Part shown: positions 1 through 6,804 of the stretch, piece by piece
Layout of the letters: each line of letters begins with the position of its first letter
How positions within the stretch are numbered: position 1 is the stretch's first letter
Origin: a virus
Reading direction: 5' to 3' (one strand)
Virus record (IMG/VR): IMGVR_UViG_3300049845_000291
Location: 62,001-126,000 of that record
Length of the DNA: 64,000 nt
The notes under the pieces: model-generated
Databases searched by the model: none
Told to the model about the DNA's origin: nothing
What the model saw: the letters and a program-made list of their open reading frames with translations, nothing else
Program-made: the position numbers and the translations under genes

Positions 1-261
1 GACGTTGTCTTTACGCGCCGAGTAGTCGTTTGAGTACACCATCGCCACGTAGTAGTTGAAGAGCTTTGGGTTCAGATCAAGCTCGTTGCGAGCAACGTCT
101 CGCAAGCTCTTGATGGTTTCTTGCTCGAGCTGGATCTTGGTCTTCGACCGAACGGCCTCATCAACCAGGTTTGTCAGCTTGGCCTTTGCCGCCGGGTCTT
201 TGAGGATGTCCTCAATCGGGCGAAAACGGCGAGTGGGCGGTTCTTTGGTGATCAGGTTCAA
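1..261 (-). CDS. dsbA: DsbA-like double-stranded DNA-binding protein (3' end cut by window)
   Basis: Likely homologue of T4 DsbA, a small dsDNA-binding protein that helps late transcription. The visible 87 codons carry a core like T4 DsbA: a helix ending in RDVARNELDLNPKLFNYY followed by VYSNDYSARKDN, matching the RAKDELGVDGKMFNRLLALYHKDNRD pattern in order and spacing. I start it at the TTG at 261 because AGGAGA lies just upstream; no ATG fits. The stop codon lies outside the window. The many TAAATA late promoters here fit a late-transcription factor. Family assignment is by eye. Confidence 0.72.
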   Translation of the reverse strand, partial: MNLITKEPPTRRFRPIEDILKDPAAKAKLTNLVDEAVRSKTKIQLEQETIKSLRDVARNELDLNPKLFNYYVAMVYSNDYSARKDNV

Positions 262-285
262 GGCTTTCTCCTAGTACGAAGAAAG

Positions 286-312
286 ATTGTAACGAACGCG
301 TGATGACGTAAC
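286..312 (-). promoter_or_regulatory. host-type promoter upstream of dsbA
   Basis: The minus strand reads TACAAT (286-291), about 24 nt before the TTG start, with GTGTTA 17 nt further upstream as a poor -35. The gap contains TGTAACG (288-294) and a second GTAAC (308-312), the heptamer found in most early-type gaps of this window. Confidence 0.45.
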
Positions 313-326
313 ACCCAGCCGGTGGA

Positions 327-716
327 TCAGTTCAGTGTACGTTCTTGTTGGACCTCGATCAGCTGCGCCAGGCCAAAGGCGTGAATTGCCTTACCCTCAG
401 CTGGGTCTACATTGGAATCTACCACCCAGACCTTCGCGATCTCGTTGGCGCCCCAATCCTTCGAGATCGTTGGCTGCCCGCTGTGTTTTGGATTCACCTC
501 ACTGAGGAGCTTGAACTGCCGGGAGGTGGAGGCCTCATTCAGCGCACGCGTCAGGTCGCCAAGCACCCCATTGCATGACTCGACCGCTGCTTGCAACGTG
601 TCAAATTTCTTCGAGCTCAAGATCAGGTCCTCGGCCCCCGGGACGATGGCCTTGAGCTTCGTTGGAATCACACCTGCTTCTGAGAGCTTGACGCTCATGG
701 CGAACTGGTACTGCAT
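327..716 (-). CDS. hypothetical protein (129 aa)
   Basis: I do not recognise the family. Mixed alpha/beta protein without membrane segment or signal peptide; no catalytic motif visible. The ATG at 716 overlaps the stop of the upstream gene (TGATG) and has AAGGTG six nt before it, so translation is probably coupled; a TTG one codon earlier is possible. It is the last gene of a minus-strand run that begins with a late virion-type gene, so a late or virion-associated role is possible but unproven. Confidence 0.75.
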   Translation of the reverse strand: MQYQFAMSVKLSEAGVIPTKLKAIVPGAEDLILSSKKFDTLQAAVESCNGVLGDLTRALNEASTSRQFKLLSEVNPKHSGQPTISKDWGANEIAKVWVVDSNVDPAEGKAIHAFGLAQLIEVQQERTLN

Positions 717-1165
717 CAATGCACCTTCAACGGTTCAAACTCGTACAGCTCCTTGAGGGGTGGCAGTGGGAACTGGTGATAGCAGACCTTGGCCTCAATG
801 AAATCCTGGTCCTCGTGCTTGACGGTGACCTGGCTGAAGATGAAGGGGTTGTTGAAACCTGACACCGATACGATGTCACCTTCTTCGTCGAACTCGATCT
901 TCGAGTCGTCTGGCTCGGCCGTCGGCAGGTACATCGGGTTGAACTCGGTCGAAGGTTCAAGCTTGACCTTTGACAGCTCCAAGATCGTCTCCACGGCTTT
1001 GTGAAGCTCCTTTGCAGCCTGAATGTCGGAGTCGTATGAGGTGCTTGTCACGAGCACTGTGCTGATCGCATCTTGGTTCGTGAACAGCTCAAGCAGCGAG
1101 CTTGCGGCCCGCTCATGCAAGAGCAGCGTGTAGAACGACTTTGTGGTGCTTGGAGGGGTGATCAT
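716..1165 (-). CDS. hypothetical protein (149 aa)
   Basis: Unrecognised, acidic in the middle (residues ~85-105 rich in D/E), ending in a Pro/Leu segment. Start ATG 1165 overlaps the stop of the upstream gene by 4 nt (ATGA), and its own stop overlaps the next start, so the three genes 327-2289 form one coupled unit. That unit is preceded by a TAAATA late promoter, which suggests late expression. Confidence 0.78.
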   Translation of the reverse strand: MITPPSTTKSFYTLLLHERAASSLLELFTNQDAISTVLVTSTSYDSDIQAAKELHKAVETILELSKVKLEPSTEFNPMYLPTAEPDDSKIEFDEEGDIVSVSGFNNPFIFSQVTVKHEDQDFIEAKVCYHQFPLPPLKELYEFEPLKVH

Positions 1166-2289
1166 GAGTCAGGACCTATGACAAGCTCGTGATCCAAGGA
1201 GACTGCTTCATCCGATCCTGAAAGGCCAGTTCGGATGAAGGTCGGCTCGTTGTGTCGCTGCACCACCAGCGCCGGGAAAACTTCAGCCAGGGCTGTTGCC
1301 GTGACCATCAGGGTCTTCACGGCGTCATTGAGCTTCACGACCAAGTACCCATTCACCAAGGAGCTCAGAGGTGCCCAGATTGATCGCTCGCGGTCCAGGG
1401 ACGTGTATGGCGAGCGGGCAAACAGGATTGCCACATCGCTGAGTGGCGTGCCGGCGCCGGCAACTGTGACGCTCTTAACACGGAGCTTCACGTCGTTGAT
1501 GGGCTGAACGATCTCGTCAAAGTCGAGATAGAACAGGTGCCACTGGTCGGTGCTGGGTAGTTTCCTGACGTAATCAATGCCTTCCCACGACCCAAGGCCA
1601 ACGCGCGAGTCGTCGTCAATCACGTGCTCTAGTGTGAACAAGACCGTGCTGGTGGCCGAGGCCTTGCGCACGATAATGTCGACCTGCGTGTTTGTGCCGG
1701 TGATCTGGGTGTTGAACAGCACCGAGTTTGGCGGAACTGGCGACCCAACGGACCCGTCATACAACTGGTACTGATTTGCGCCGGTGCCGGCGGTTCGCTT
1801 GACACCGTTCACGTACACCTCAACTTGATCGGGCGTTGGGCCGGTAAGGTCGTACCTCAGCACCTTTCGGTTTACACCATCTTCGACACCGTTGATGATT
1901 GTGAACGCACCAGAGCGACGGTAGGTGTACTGCCGATAGTCCTGGGCCGTTTGATTCTCGGCCTCGAGCTCCAGTACGCACGGCCCGACGGACTTGTTAC
2001 GAACAGCCAAGACGAGCTGCCCTTTAGAACCAGTGCTCGTGCTGAGAAGCTCGCTTGGTTGAATCGAGCTCGATCCCGTGATCTGCTGACCGCGCTGATA
2101 CCAGTTCGTCAGGCCGGTTGGCGGCACGCCGAGGATCGACGAACCGTTCGAGAGGTATCCAACGGGTGACAGCCGACCCTCACAAAGCAGCGTGATCGTG
2201 CACCGATCAGGCTCATACCTTGTGACGTTGATCAGTTGGTCTTTGGTGCGCTGACAGACAGAGCACTTGAGTTGGACGTAGCGTTTCAG
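1162..2289 (-). CDS. putative late virion-associated protein (375 aa, CTG start)
   Basis: The reading frame continues 54 codons past the first GTG (2127) with protein-like sequence, including a CSVC pair and a second Cys (CTITLLCEGRLSP). I therefore place the start at CTG 2289, which has AGGGG five nt upstream; the only alternative upstream is an ATT at 2313. The body is beta-rich with many V/T/S alternations and short NGV turns, like accessory head or tail proteins, but I cannot name a family. A minus-strand late promoter (2332-2337) sits 43 nt upstream, inside the oppositely oriented homing endonuclease gene. Confidence 0.68.
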   Translation of the reverse strand: MKRYVQLKCSVCQRTKDQLINVTRYEPDRCTITLLCEGRLSPVGYLSNGSSILGVPPTGLTNWYQRGQQITGSSSIQPSELLSTSTGSKGQLVLAVRNKSVGPCVLELEAENQTAQDYRQYTYRRSGAFTIINGVEDGVNRKVLRYDLTGPTPDQVEVYVNGVKRTAGTGANQYQLYDGSVGSPVPPNSVLFNTQITGTNTQVDIIVRKASATSTVLFTLEHVIDDDSRVGLGSWEGIDYVRKLPSTDQWHLFYLDFDEIVQPINDVKLRVKSVTVAGAGTPLSDVAILFARSPYTSLDRERSIWAPLSSLVNGYLVVKLNDAVKTLMVTATALAEVFPALVVQRHNEPTFIRTGLSGSDEAVSLDHELVIGPDS

Positions 2290-2301
2290 GTTGTCCCCTG
2301 C

Positions 2302-2307
2302 TAAATA
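2302..2307 (+). promoter_or_regulatory. late-promoter-like TAAATA, plus strand
   Basis: CTAAATA ends only 4 nt before the ATG of the GIY-YIG gene, too close for a normal T4-type late start, which lies several nt downstream of the box. It may be a remnant of the site before endonuclease insertion, or may drive translation from a downstream codon. Confidence 0.35.
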
Positions 2308-2311
2308 GGCA

Positions 2312-2983
2312 ATGACTTCTTCAGTAGCAGTTATTTACGTGGTGTACTTGACCGCCTACTCAGGCAATCTACTGCCGCCGTTCTACATTGGGTCCACGTC
2401 AATGGGCAAGATCCATGCGGGCTACAATGGATCCGTGACCTCAATCGCCTATGGTTCAATCTGGAAGAATGAGAGGAAGGACCACCGTCATCTTTTTAGG
2501 ACAGTGATCATTAGCGAACACGACAGCCGTCAAGCCGCCCTTGACGCTGAACGTCGGCTGCACGAAATGCTAGATGTAGTCAACAGCCCTCTCTTCATTA
2601 ACCAGGCAATCGCTGGTGTTCATCCTCGCAATAGCGGCCGCGGTAGGAAAATGTCAGACAAGACACGCGCCGCGCTAAAGGCTGCTAATACAGGCCGTAA
2701 GCAGAGCGAGGACGCCCGCGAGAAGATGAAGGTAGCTTGGGAAAGCCGACGTCAAACGCCAGTAAGCGAAGAAACACGCGGCAAGCTGTCTGCTGCTCAC
2801 AAGGGGCGAAAACGCAAGCCTATGTCAGAAGAGACTAGAAAGAAAATATCGGCTTCAACGAAGCGCAGGCCGCCACCGTCCCCTGAATCGCTAGCAAAGC
2901 GATCAGCAACCCAGAAAGCTAGGTGTTCTACACCAGAAGCTAGAGCCAAACTATCGGCTGCCGGAAAGGCTAGGTGGACTTGA
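2312..2983 (+). CDS. GIY-YIG homing endonuclease with NUMOD3-like repeats
   Basis: Free-standing homing endonuclease, 223 aa. The GIY-YIG catalytic core starts at once: VVYLTAYSG (10-18) and FYIGST (24-29). Residues ~110-223 are a DNA-binding tail of basic repeats, each SxETRxKxSAAxKGRK-like, the NUMOD3 pattern seen in T4 Seg-type enzymes; at least five units are visible. It is a lone plus-strand gene among minus-strand genes and its 5' end covers the late promoter of the gene at 1162-2289, as expected for a mobile intron-less nuclease. Start at ATG 2312 lacks a clear Shine-Dalgarno; a later start (GTG 2339) would damage the first motif. Confidence 0.88.
   Translation: MTSSVAVIYVVYLTAYSGNLLPPFYIGSTSMGKIHAGYNGSVTSIAYGSIWKNERKDHRHLFRTVIISEHDSRQAALDAERRLHEMLDVVNSPLFINQAIAGVHPRNSGRGRKMSDKTRAALKAANTGRKQSEDAREKMKVAWESRRQTPVSEETRGKLSAAHKGRKRKPMSEETRKKISASTKRRPPPSPESLAKRSATQKARCSTPEARAKLSAAGKARWT
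2332..2337 (-). promoter_or_regulatory. late promoter (TAAATA), minus strand
   Basis: Minus strand CGTAAATAAC, 43 nt before the CTG start of the 375-aa gene. It points toward the plus-strand TAAATA at 2302-2307, so the two late boxes are convergent within 36 bp. Confidence 0.6.
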
Positions 2984-2984
2984 A

Positions 2985-3227
2985 CTAGGGCTTTTCAACC
3001 TGCGTCCGGTACTGACGAAGCACGACACCGAGATCGTTGCAGGTGAAGGCGTGCCCGTTCTCCACGTTCACCACCGAGATGCATTGCCCAAGCTGGTCCA
3101 CCTGCACGATCGGCAGCATCTCGCGCTTATACCAGATCGTGAAAGAAATCGTAAGCAGGCTGCTGATGATGCCAATCAACATCGCAAGCACGAAGAGCTG
3201 CGAGCTCGTGATGATGGAGTACTTCAC
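2985..3227 (-). CDS. small membrane protein (80 aa)
   Basis: Residues ~9-33 form one strong hydrophobic helix (LFVLAMLIGIISSLLTISF), followed by WYKRE and a soluble C-terminal domain with two cysteines. Probably an inner-membrane protein with its C-terminus in the cytoplasm under the positive-inside rule. It begins with an ATGA overlap on the upstream gene and ends one base from the stop of the convergent endonuclease. No family recognised; a holin, spanin or host-takeover role cannot be told apart. Confidence 0.75.
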   Translation of the reverse strand: MKYSIITSSQLFVLAMLIGIISSLLTISFTIWYKREMLPIVQVDQLGQCISVVNVENGHAFTCNDLGVVLRQYRTQVEKP

Positions 3228-3406
3228 ATCCCACCTTTCTCTTTGATCTCGAACAACGAAGAACGGTTGACCCAGCGCTTCCAGGTCCCATCGTCTTCAC
3301 GCGCTGGGGTGACCTCGACGAGCTCTTGGGTCTTACCCACCACCTGTCGGTGGGCAACCCTGCCGGTGAGCTTGACCTCGATGTCATTCAGGACGTACGT
3401 GCTCAT
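3224..3406 (-). CDS. hypothetical protein (60 aa)
   Basis: Short basic protein opening MSTYVLNDIEVKLTGRV and ending EIKEKGGM; the beta-strand pattern with GR and KT turns is compatible with a small SH3/KOW-like fold, which is only a guess. It overlaps the upstream cREC gene by 23 nt and the downstream membrane gene by 4 nt. A TAAATA late box lies 27 nt upstream, inside the cREC coding region, so this gene and the next can be transcribed late on their own. Confidence 0.7.
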   Translation of the reverse strand: MSTYVLNDIEVKLTGRVAHRQVVGKTQELVEVTPAREDDGTWKRWVNRSSLFEIKEKGGM

Positions 3407-3707
3407 GTGCGTTGATGAAGCATTTCCAGAGGCTATTTAGGTTCTCAAGACCCACTGGGTTTGCTGAGTGCACGTGCATCCTGATCCGCATGACCTCTTG
3501 ACTAAAATGGCCATCAAGGAACCCGTTGATCAGGAACCAAAGGTACCCTGGAGCGTCAGCCCCATCACCAAGGTCATGATCCAGGCTCATCGCCAGTGGC
3601 AAGCCATAGGTCTTGGTGTGCTCTGTAGCGGCAGCAACCGACCGAGCTACCACCCATGAACCATCAGGCGGGGCGCGCAAGTCATCCAGGAAGAGCTTCC
3701 AGGTCAT
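3384..3707 (-). CDS. cyclic-phosphate-processing receiver-domain (cREC) protein
   Basis: 107-aa protein with the signature of the cREC family: WKLFLDDLRAPPDGSW at the N-terminus (acidic pair in LDDLR), then SLDHDLGDG in the middle and a conserved late VHSANPVG strand. This family is related to response-regulator receiver domains and was predicted by comparative genomics to process cyclic phosphate ends in RNA repair or nucleotide signalling. The same window holds RNA ligase 1, KptA and a macro domain, so an RNA-repair role fits. There is no Shine-Dalgarno; a TACAAT box ends 5 nt before the ATG. Confidence 0.72.
   Translation of the reverse strand: MTWKLFLDDLRAPPDGSWVVARSVAAATEHTKTYGLPLAMSLDHDLGDGADAPGYLWFLINGFLDGHFSQEVMRIRMHVHSANPVGLENLNSLWKCFINAHEHVRPE
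3434..3439 (-). promoter_or_regulatory. late promoter (TAAATA), minus strand
   Basis: CCTAAATAGCC on the minus strand, inside the 3' part of the cREC gene and 27 nt before ATG 3406 of the 60-aa gene. Confidence 0.6.
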
Positions 3708-3712
3708 ATGTC

Positions 3713-3718
3713 ATTGTA
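3713..3718 (-). promoter_or_regulatory. early-type -10 box with leaderless start
   Basis: TACAAT on the minus strand ends 5 nt before ATG 3707 (GACAT between). No ribosome-binding site can fit, so the mRNA would start at or next to the A of ATG. -35 is weak (GTGTAC region). Confidence 0.55.
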
Positions 3719-3741
3719 CCCAGACCAAGGCCCGGTGTACA

Positions 3742-4362
3742 CTACGCCGTGGCGGTCAACCCAGCGGTGAAGATCTTCTTCGCGTTCCGTAGTACCGCGA
3801 GACAGGCCCGTGCGTCGTTAAGCGGGTTGTGCAGGCCGCGCTTGTCGATCCCGCCAAGAAGCTCGAAGACCACGTCTGACTTGTACTCGCCAATCAGGGC
3901 AAATGAGAACCCACTGGTGTCCACCAGCACGTGATGGAACTTCAGTGCGTCTTCCAACCCATGATCACGGAAGAGCTGCATCGTGAAGTCGTTGTCAAAG
4001 CTCACGTTGTGGCCGATCGACATGATCTTTGAACCAGGAGCGAAGTACCGCATGAGCAGCTCGATCAGCGCCGCAAGCGCTTCCTCCCGAGGCATGCCGT
4101 GTTCCGCCAGGTACTCACGCGTCAGCCCGTGAATCTTCTGCGCACCCTCAGTCCACTTGTACTTGGTCTCATCGAACCGTAGCTCGCAGTGCAAGCTGTC
4201 AACCTCTTCCCAGGTCTCGGTGTTGACGATCAGTGCGCCAAAGGACAAACCTTGGTGCGCGATGCTGGAGTCTCCACCGAAGTCTGACCCTGATGTCTCC
4301 CAATCGATCAGCAGCCCGTACTTTCCTGGATGTGCCTTGCTGTACCCGCGTTCCCAAGCCAT
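3742..4362 (-). CDS. DnaQ-like (DEDDh) 3'-5' exonuclease
   Basis: 206 aa. Exo I is LLIDWETSG (17-25, D20 and E22), Exo II is IGHNVSFDND (~117-126), and Exo III is the HNPLNDARACL block near residue 180 supplying H and the last D; together these are the metal-binding DEDDh residues. An isolated exonuclease of this type in a T4-like phage may act like DexA or in nucleic-acid recycling; it lacks a polymerase domain. It follows the P-loop kinase gene, whose stop lies in the AGGAAC Shine-Dalgarno region, so the pair is co-translated. Confidence 0.82.
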   Translation of the reverse strand: MAWERGYSKAHPGKYGLLIDWETSGSDFGGDSSIAHQGLSFGALIVNTETWEEVDSLHCELRFDETKYKWTEGAQKIHGLTREYLAEHGMPREEALAALIELLMRYFAPGSKIMSIGHNVSFDNDFTMQLFRDHGLEDALKFHHVLVDTSGFSFALIGEYKSDVVFELLGGIDKRGLHNPLNDARACLAVLRNAKKIFTAGLTATA

Positions 4363-4363
4363 G

Positions 4364-4951
4364 TCAGTTCCTGTTCAAAAAGTTGATCACTTGATCAGCG
4401 CGCTCAGCTGTAGTTTTCGCACTGATCTCGAAGTACGGGGTGCTTGACATCAGAACGAAGTTCACCTCGTTCTGATACACCTGCTCGGCGCTGTTTCTCC
4501 TCGCGCGATGCGGGTCATCGACGAACTGCACGTGCTCCATGAGTGGAAGCAGCAGCACTGAGCTGTAGATCCTGTTCTGGGCTTCGAGACACATGAGGGT
4601 GTACTCTCTGAGCCATGCCATGGCCGGCCCGAGTGAGATCTTCCTGGCGTCAACTAGCTCCCACGTCCAGTACTGGGTGTACGCCACGATGTCTGCAAAC
4701 GTGCGCTCCACTAGGATCGGTCCCTTCAGGGCCTCGTCGTTCTCGGTCTTTCTGGTCCTCACAAGATCCTGGAACTTGCGCATGGTGTCCCAGGACTCCA
4801 TCACCTGATGAAGATTAGACCAACCGAGCTCGTTCTGGACGGCGCGCGAAACCTTGTACGGGTCGACTGCCCACCCACGTGCCTTGAGCTCCTCCAACAG
4901 GGTGCTCTTCCCGGCGCCCTGTGCGCCCGTGAGACCAATGATCATCATCAT
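4364..4951 (-). CDS. P-loop ATPase/kinase, NadR/AAA_28-like
   Basis: 195 aa with GAQGAGKST (9-17) at the N-terminus, a Walker A typical of small nucleotide or NadR-type kinases. An ERTFADIVAY segment (~80-90) resembles the D(R/F)...D lid motif of this group and a PHRARRNS region could be the LID. The substrate is unknown: nicotinamide riboside, a nucleoside or a nucleotide would all fit. Three tandem ATGs (4951, 4948, 4945) overlap the upstream stop; the exact start is uncertain. Confidence 0.72.
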   Translation of the reverse strand: MMMIIGLTGAQGAGKSTLLEELKARGWAVDPYKVSRAVQNELGWSNLHQVMESWDTMRKFQDLVRTRKTENDEALKGPILVERTFADIVAYTQYWTWELVDARKISLGPAMAWLREYTLMCLEAQNRIYSSVLLLPLMEHVQFVDDPHRARRNSAEQVYQNEVNFVLMSSTPYFEISAKTTAERADQVINFLNRN

Positions 4952-5289
4952 CGTAATGGCAGTAGCTCCGGTAGATCACGAAAAAGCTCTTCCTTCGTGA
5001 GGTGTGCCACCGCGTCGAAGAGCTCGTCTTCCTGGTACTCAGTGAAGGTCCACTGCAGGAAATGGCCTTCATACGACATCGAGCAAGTGAACCAGCTCGG
5101 GCGCTCACGAAGCGTTTCCAAGCTGAGAGATGGGCGCTCACGCAACTCTTCGGCGCCGATCTGAGTCTTGAAGTCCGTGGCGAACTCGCGCAAGGTGACC
5201 CCACGCTTCAGCTTCTTGATTCCAGAAGCCGTTCGTGTTCCTCGAACCGAGGCATCCACCGCGGTGACCAAGACAAATCGACGGGCCAT
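4948..5289 (-). CDS. hypothetical protein (113 aa)
   Basis: Opens MARRFVLVTAVDASVRGTR, followed by a repeated ELRERPSLSLE/LRERPSWFTC segment (~48-67) that looks like a short internal duplication. No family recognised. The upstream sequence lacks a Shine-Dalgarno; a weak TACAGT box (5296-5301) ends six nt before the ATG, the geometry seen at other early genes here. First gene of the run 4948-3742 with the kinase and exonuclease. Confidence 0.72.
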   Translation of the reverse strand: MARRFVLVTAVDASVRGTRTASGIKKLKRGVTLREFATDFKTQIGAEELRERPSLSLETLRERPSWFTCSMSYEGHFLQWTFTEYQEDELFDAVAHLTKEELFRDLPELLPLR

Positions 5290-5346
5290 GCCTGAACTGT
5301 ATCTTGGCGGGCACTCATTTCCTGCTCAATCGAGGTCAGAGGGCGA

Positions 5347-5352
5347 TAAATA
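5347..5352 (+). promoter_or_regulatory. late promoter (TAAATA), plus strand
   Basis: GCGATAAATAGATC, 22 nt before ATG 5375; it starts a lone plus-strand late gene that ends in a palindromic terminator. Confidence 0.65.
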
Positions 5353-5374
5353 GATCCAAATTCCTGGATTCGCT

Positions 5375-5722
5375 ATGGGTTCCTTCAAACAATTCATCCA
5401 GCTTCTTGATTCAGACCTGAATGAAGAGCAGCTCAATGAGATCTTCGGGTTGTTTAGAAACAACAAAGAGCAGAATGCTCAGAAGATCGCCGACCTGCGA
5501 AAACAACGGGCCGCCTTGGCTGGCAAGAAGAAGATGACTGACGCCGAGCTCAAGGCTGCCATGGATGCTTGGGCCGCTGGTCAGAAGAAGGTCCCCGGCA
5601 AGATCAGCCATGATGACCTGGAAGCTGCGCTCTCGGCCAACGACAGGAAAGCACTGACTCGCATGGACCGCGAGCGTGACGTGAAGAACGCCGAGCTGGC
5701 CAAGAGGCTTGGCCGAGCATAA
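5375..5722 (+). CDS. small late basic protein, possible internal head protein (115 aa)
   Basis: Begins MGSFKQFIQLLDSDLNEEQ, loosely like the capsid-targeting N-termini of T4 internal proteins and prohead-core components (MKTYQEFIAEA type), then becomes Lys/Arg/Ala-rich and helical. It is transcribed alone from a late promoter and closed by a strong palindrome. A packaged internal protein is therefore a reasonable guess, but a gp21-type cleavage site (E followed by A/G) is not obvious after the leader, and the family is not recognised. Confidence 0.7.
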   Translation: MGSFKQFIQLLDSDLNEEQLNEIFGLFRNNKEQNAQKIADLRKQRAALAGKKKMTDAELKAAMDAWAAGQKKVPGKISHDDLEAALSANDRKALTRMDRERDVKNAELAKRLGRA

Positions 5723-5743
5723 CCCGGCGACACCAGACAGCAC

Positions 5744-5765
5744 CGAGGGGCCCTAGGGCCCCTCG
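5744..5765. terminator. bidirectional palindromic terminator
   Basis: A perfect 22-bp GC-rich palindrome (cgaggggccc / gggcccctcg arms) between converging genes, followed on the plus strand by TCTGTTT. It closes the late gene at 5375-5722 and could also stop minus-strand reading. A related hairpin with the same GAGGGGCC arm lies after phoH. Confidence 0.7.
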
Positions 5766-5784
5766 TCTGTTTGGCTCAACACCT

Positions 5785-5961
5785 TTACGGTTTTGGTGTC
5801 ACCGGTGGCACCATGTCAATCAGCTCGGCTGGCACCGTGTCGAGCTCTTGAATGTCGGCGCCGGTCGTCAGCTCGATCGAGCTGTCCATGTACGTGTATC
5901 TCTCCTCGGACTGGCGAGGTTGACGCAGCAGCGAGTTTGCCCAGGACTTGATGTCGCTCAC
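5785..5961 (-). CDS. hypothetical protein (58 aa, GTG start)
   Basis: Opens MSDIKSWANSLLRQPRQSEE and ends with a Pro/Thr-rich tail (PPVTPKP). I choose GTG 5961 because GGAGAGG precedes it and the GTG overlaps the TGA of the 35-aa gene (GTGA). Longer readings in this frame run through the upstream genes and lack a ribosome site. Third gene of a short early-type operon 6277-5785. No known family. Confidence 0.62.
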   Translation of the reverse strand: MSDIKSWANSLLRQPRQSEERYTYMDSSIELTTGADIQELDTVPAELIDMVPPVTPKP

Positions 5962-6065
5962 GTCCTCTCCAGGTACCAGATCTGCACATCGATCCAGGCG
6001 ATCTTGATCGCGTACCAGCGGCTCTCCAACCAGAGCCTGATGATCACCAACAGCAGGTCCATCAT
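5958..6065 (-). CDS. very small membrane-like protein (35 aa)
   Basis: MMDLLLVIIRLWLESRWYAI then KIAWIDVQIWYLERT: almost entirely hydrophobic and Trp/Ile-rich, so probably membrane-bound. Both ends are coupled: ATGA with the upstream gene and GTGA with the downstream one, which is the main support for such a short gene. Start at 6065 or 6062. No function can be assigned; size and composition resemble small phage membrane peptides of lysis or host takeover. Confidence 0.55.
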   Translation of the reverse strand: MMDLLLVIIRLWLESRWYAIKIAWIDVQIWYLERT

Positions 6066-6277
6066 GCGTACTCCGAAAACTCCTCGTGCTCATGGATGAG
6101 CATGCGGTCGCGGTATCCTTCGGCTGCCGTCTCGGTCACCAGGTTGTCCGGGCTCGGCGAGTTTGTGGGGTACCGCATGGCGATTAGGGTTTCCGCCAGC
6201 CGCCAGCCGCGAACGTACTCCTCGTCGGCTTCGCCAGGGCTCAGCGCTTCAACCGGGATCAGTGCAAAGGTGCTCAT
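6062..6277 (-). CDS. hypothetical protein (71 aa), leaderless start
   Basis: Acidic protein starting MSTFALIPVEALSPGEADEE and ending HEHEEFSEYA. I start it at ATG 6277: the TATGAT -10 box ends six nt upstream, so transcription would begin at this ATG and no ribosome site exists. An in-frame ATG at 6292 lies inside the promoter and is rejected. First gene of the operon 6277-5785. No family recognised. Confidence 0.68.
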   Translation of the reverse strand: MSTFALIPVEALSPGEADEEYVRGWRLAETLIAMRYPTNSPSPDNLVTETAAEGYRDRMLIHEHEEFSEYA

Positions 6278-6283
6278 GGTGGC

Positions 6284-6324
6284 ATCATACACCGCTTACG
6301 GCTTGAACTTGTAACGCGTTACAA
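6284..6324 (-). promoter_or_regulatory. early promoter with TGTAACG palindrome
   Basis: Minus strand TTACAA (6309-6314), 19-nt spacer, TATGAT (6284-6289), 6 nt, ATG. The -35 is half of a perfect 16-bp palindrome TTGTAACGCGTTACAA (6309-6324), a candidate operator. A plus-strand late box begins 4 nt beyond it, so the divergent early and late units share this site. Confidence 0.68.
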
Positions 6325-6327
6325 CTC

Positions 6328-6333
6328 TAAATA
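6328..6333 (+). promoter_or_regulatory. late promoter (TAAATA), plus strand
   Basis: CTCTAAATAG directly after the CGTTACAA palindrome and 24 nt before the TTG start at 6358. Confidence 0.62.
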
Positions 6334-6357
6334 GTTCGTCCGTCTAGGAGCCAGATC

Positions 6358-6780
6358 TTGACCAACGAACAACGAGCGAAGCTGCTCCACCAGGCTGGAG
6401 CAGCCGCTCTCGAGCTGAACAGGCAACTGAACCTGCTGTATGATGGGTACGATTTCTGCATCTCTCGATATCACTTTGACGGTGCGCTAGAACAGCACGA
6501 GCTCAAGGAGCTGCAGGCCTCAATCAAGGAGCTTTCAACCCTACCCAAGATGGTGGCGTTGGAGCTCAATGCTTGGAGTCAAGATCTCGAGCAGACATTC
6601 AGCCGAATCGGGTTTGAGATCCACGTGCTGAATGAGATCATGATTCACATGCACGCCGTTGCGTTTTTCCTGCAGCGGTACAAGATCGATCTTGAGCCGT
6701 TCAGCCTCAAGCTCTCGGCGGAGTCAATCGCTATCCTGAGAATGACCAACCGACTGCTCAGTACGCCTGCCAAGGCCTAA
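6358..6780 (+). CDS. hypothetical late helical protein (140 aa, TTG start)
   Basis: Mostly helical, Leu-rich, with no membrane segment. TTG 6358 is chosen because AGGAGCC lies just upstream and the frame has no earlier start after the late promoter. The TAA stop is itself the first half of the next late box (TAAATA, 6778-6783). Function unknown; late timing suggests a virion or assembly role. Confidence 0.72.
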   Translation: MTNEQRAKLLHQAGAAALELNRQLNLLYDGYDFCISRYHFDGALEQHELKELQASIKELSTLPKMVALELNAWSQDLEQTFSRIGFEIHVLNEIMIHMHAVAFFLQRYKIDLEPFSLKLSAESIAILRMTNRLLSTPAKA

Positions 6781-6783
6781 ATA
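6778..6783 (+). promoter_or_regulatory. late promoter overlapping a stop codon
   Basis: CCTAAATAC: the TAA is the stop codon of the upstream gene. It lies 21 nt before ATG 6805. Confidence 0.58.
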
Positions 6784-6804
6784 CTCAAAAGCACGCGAGA
6801 CCCC

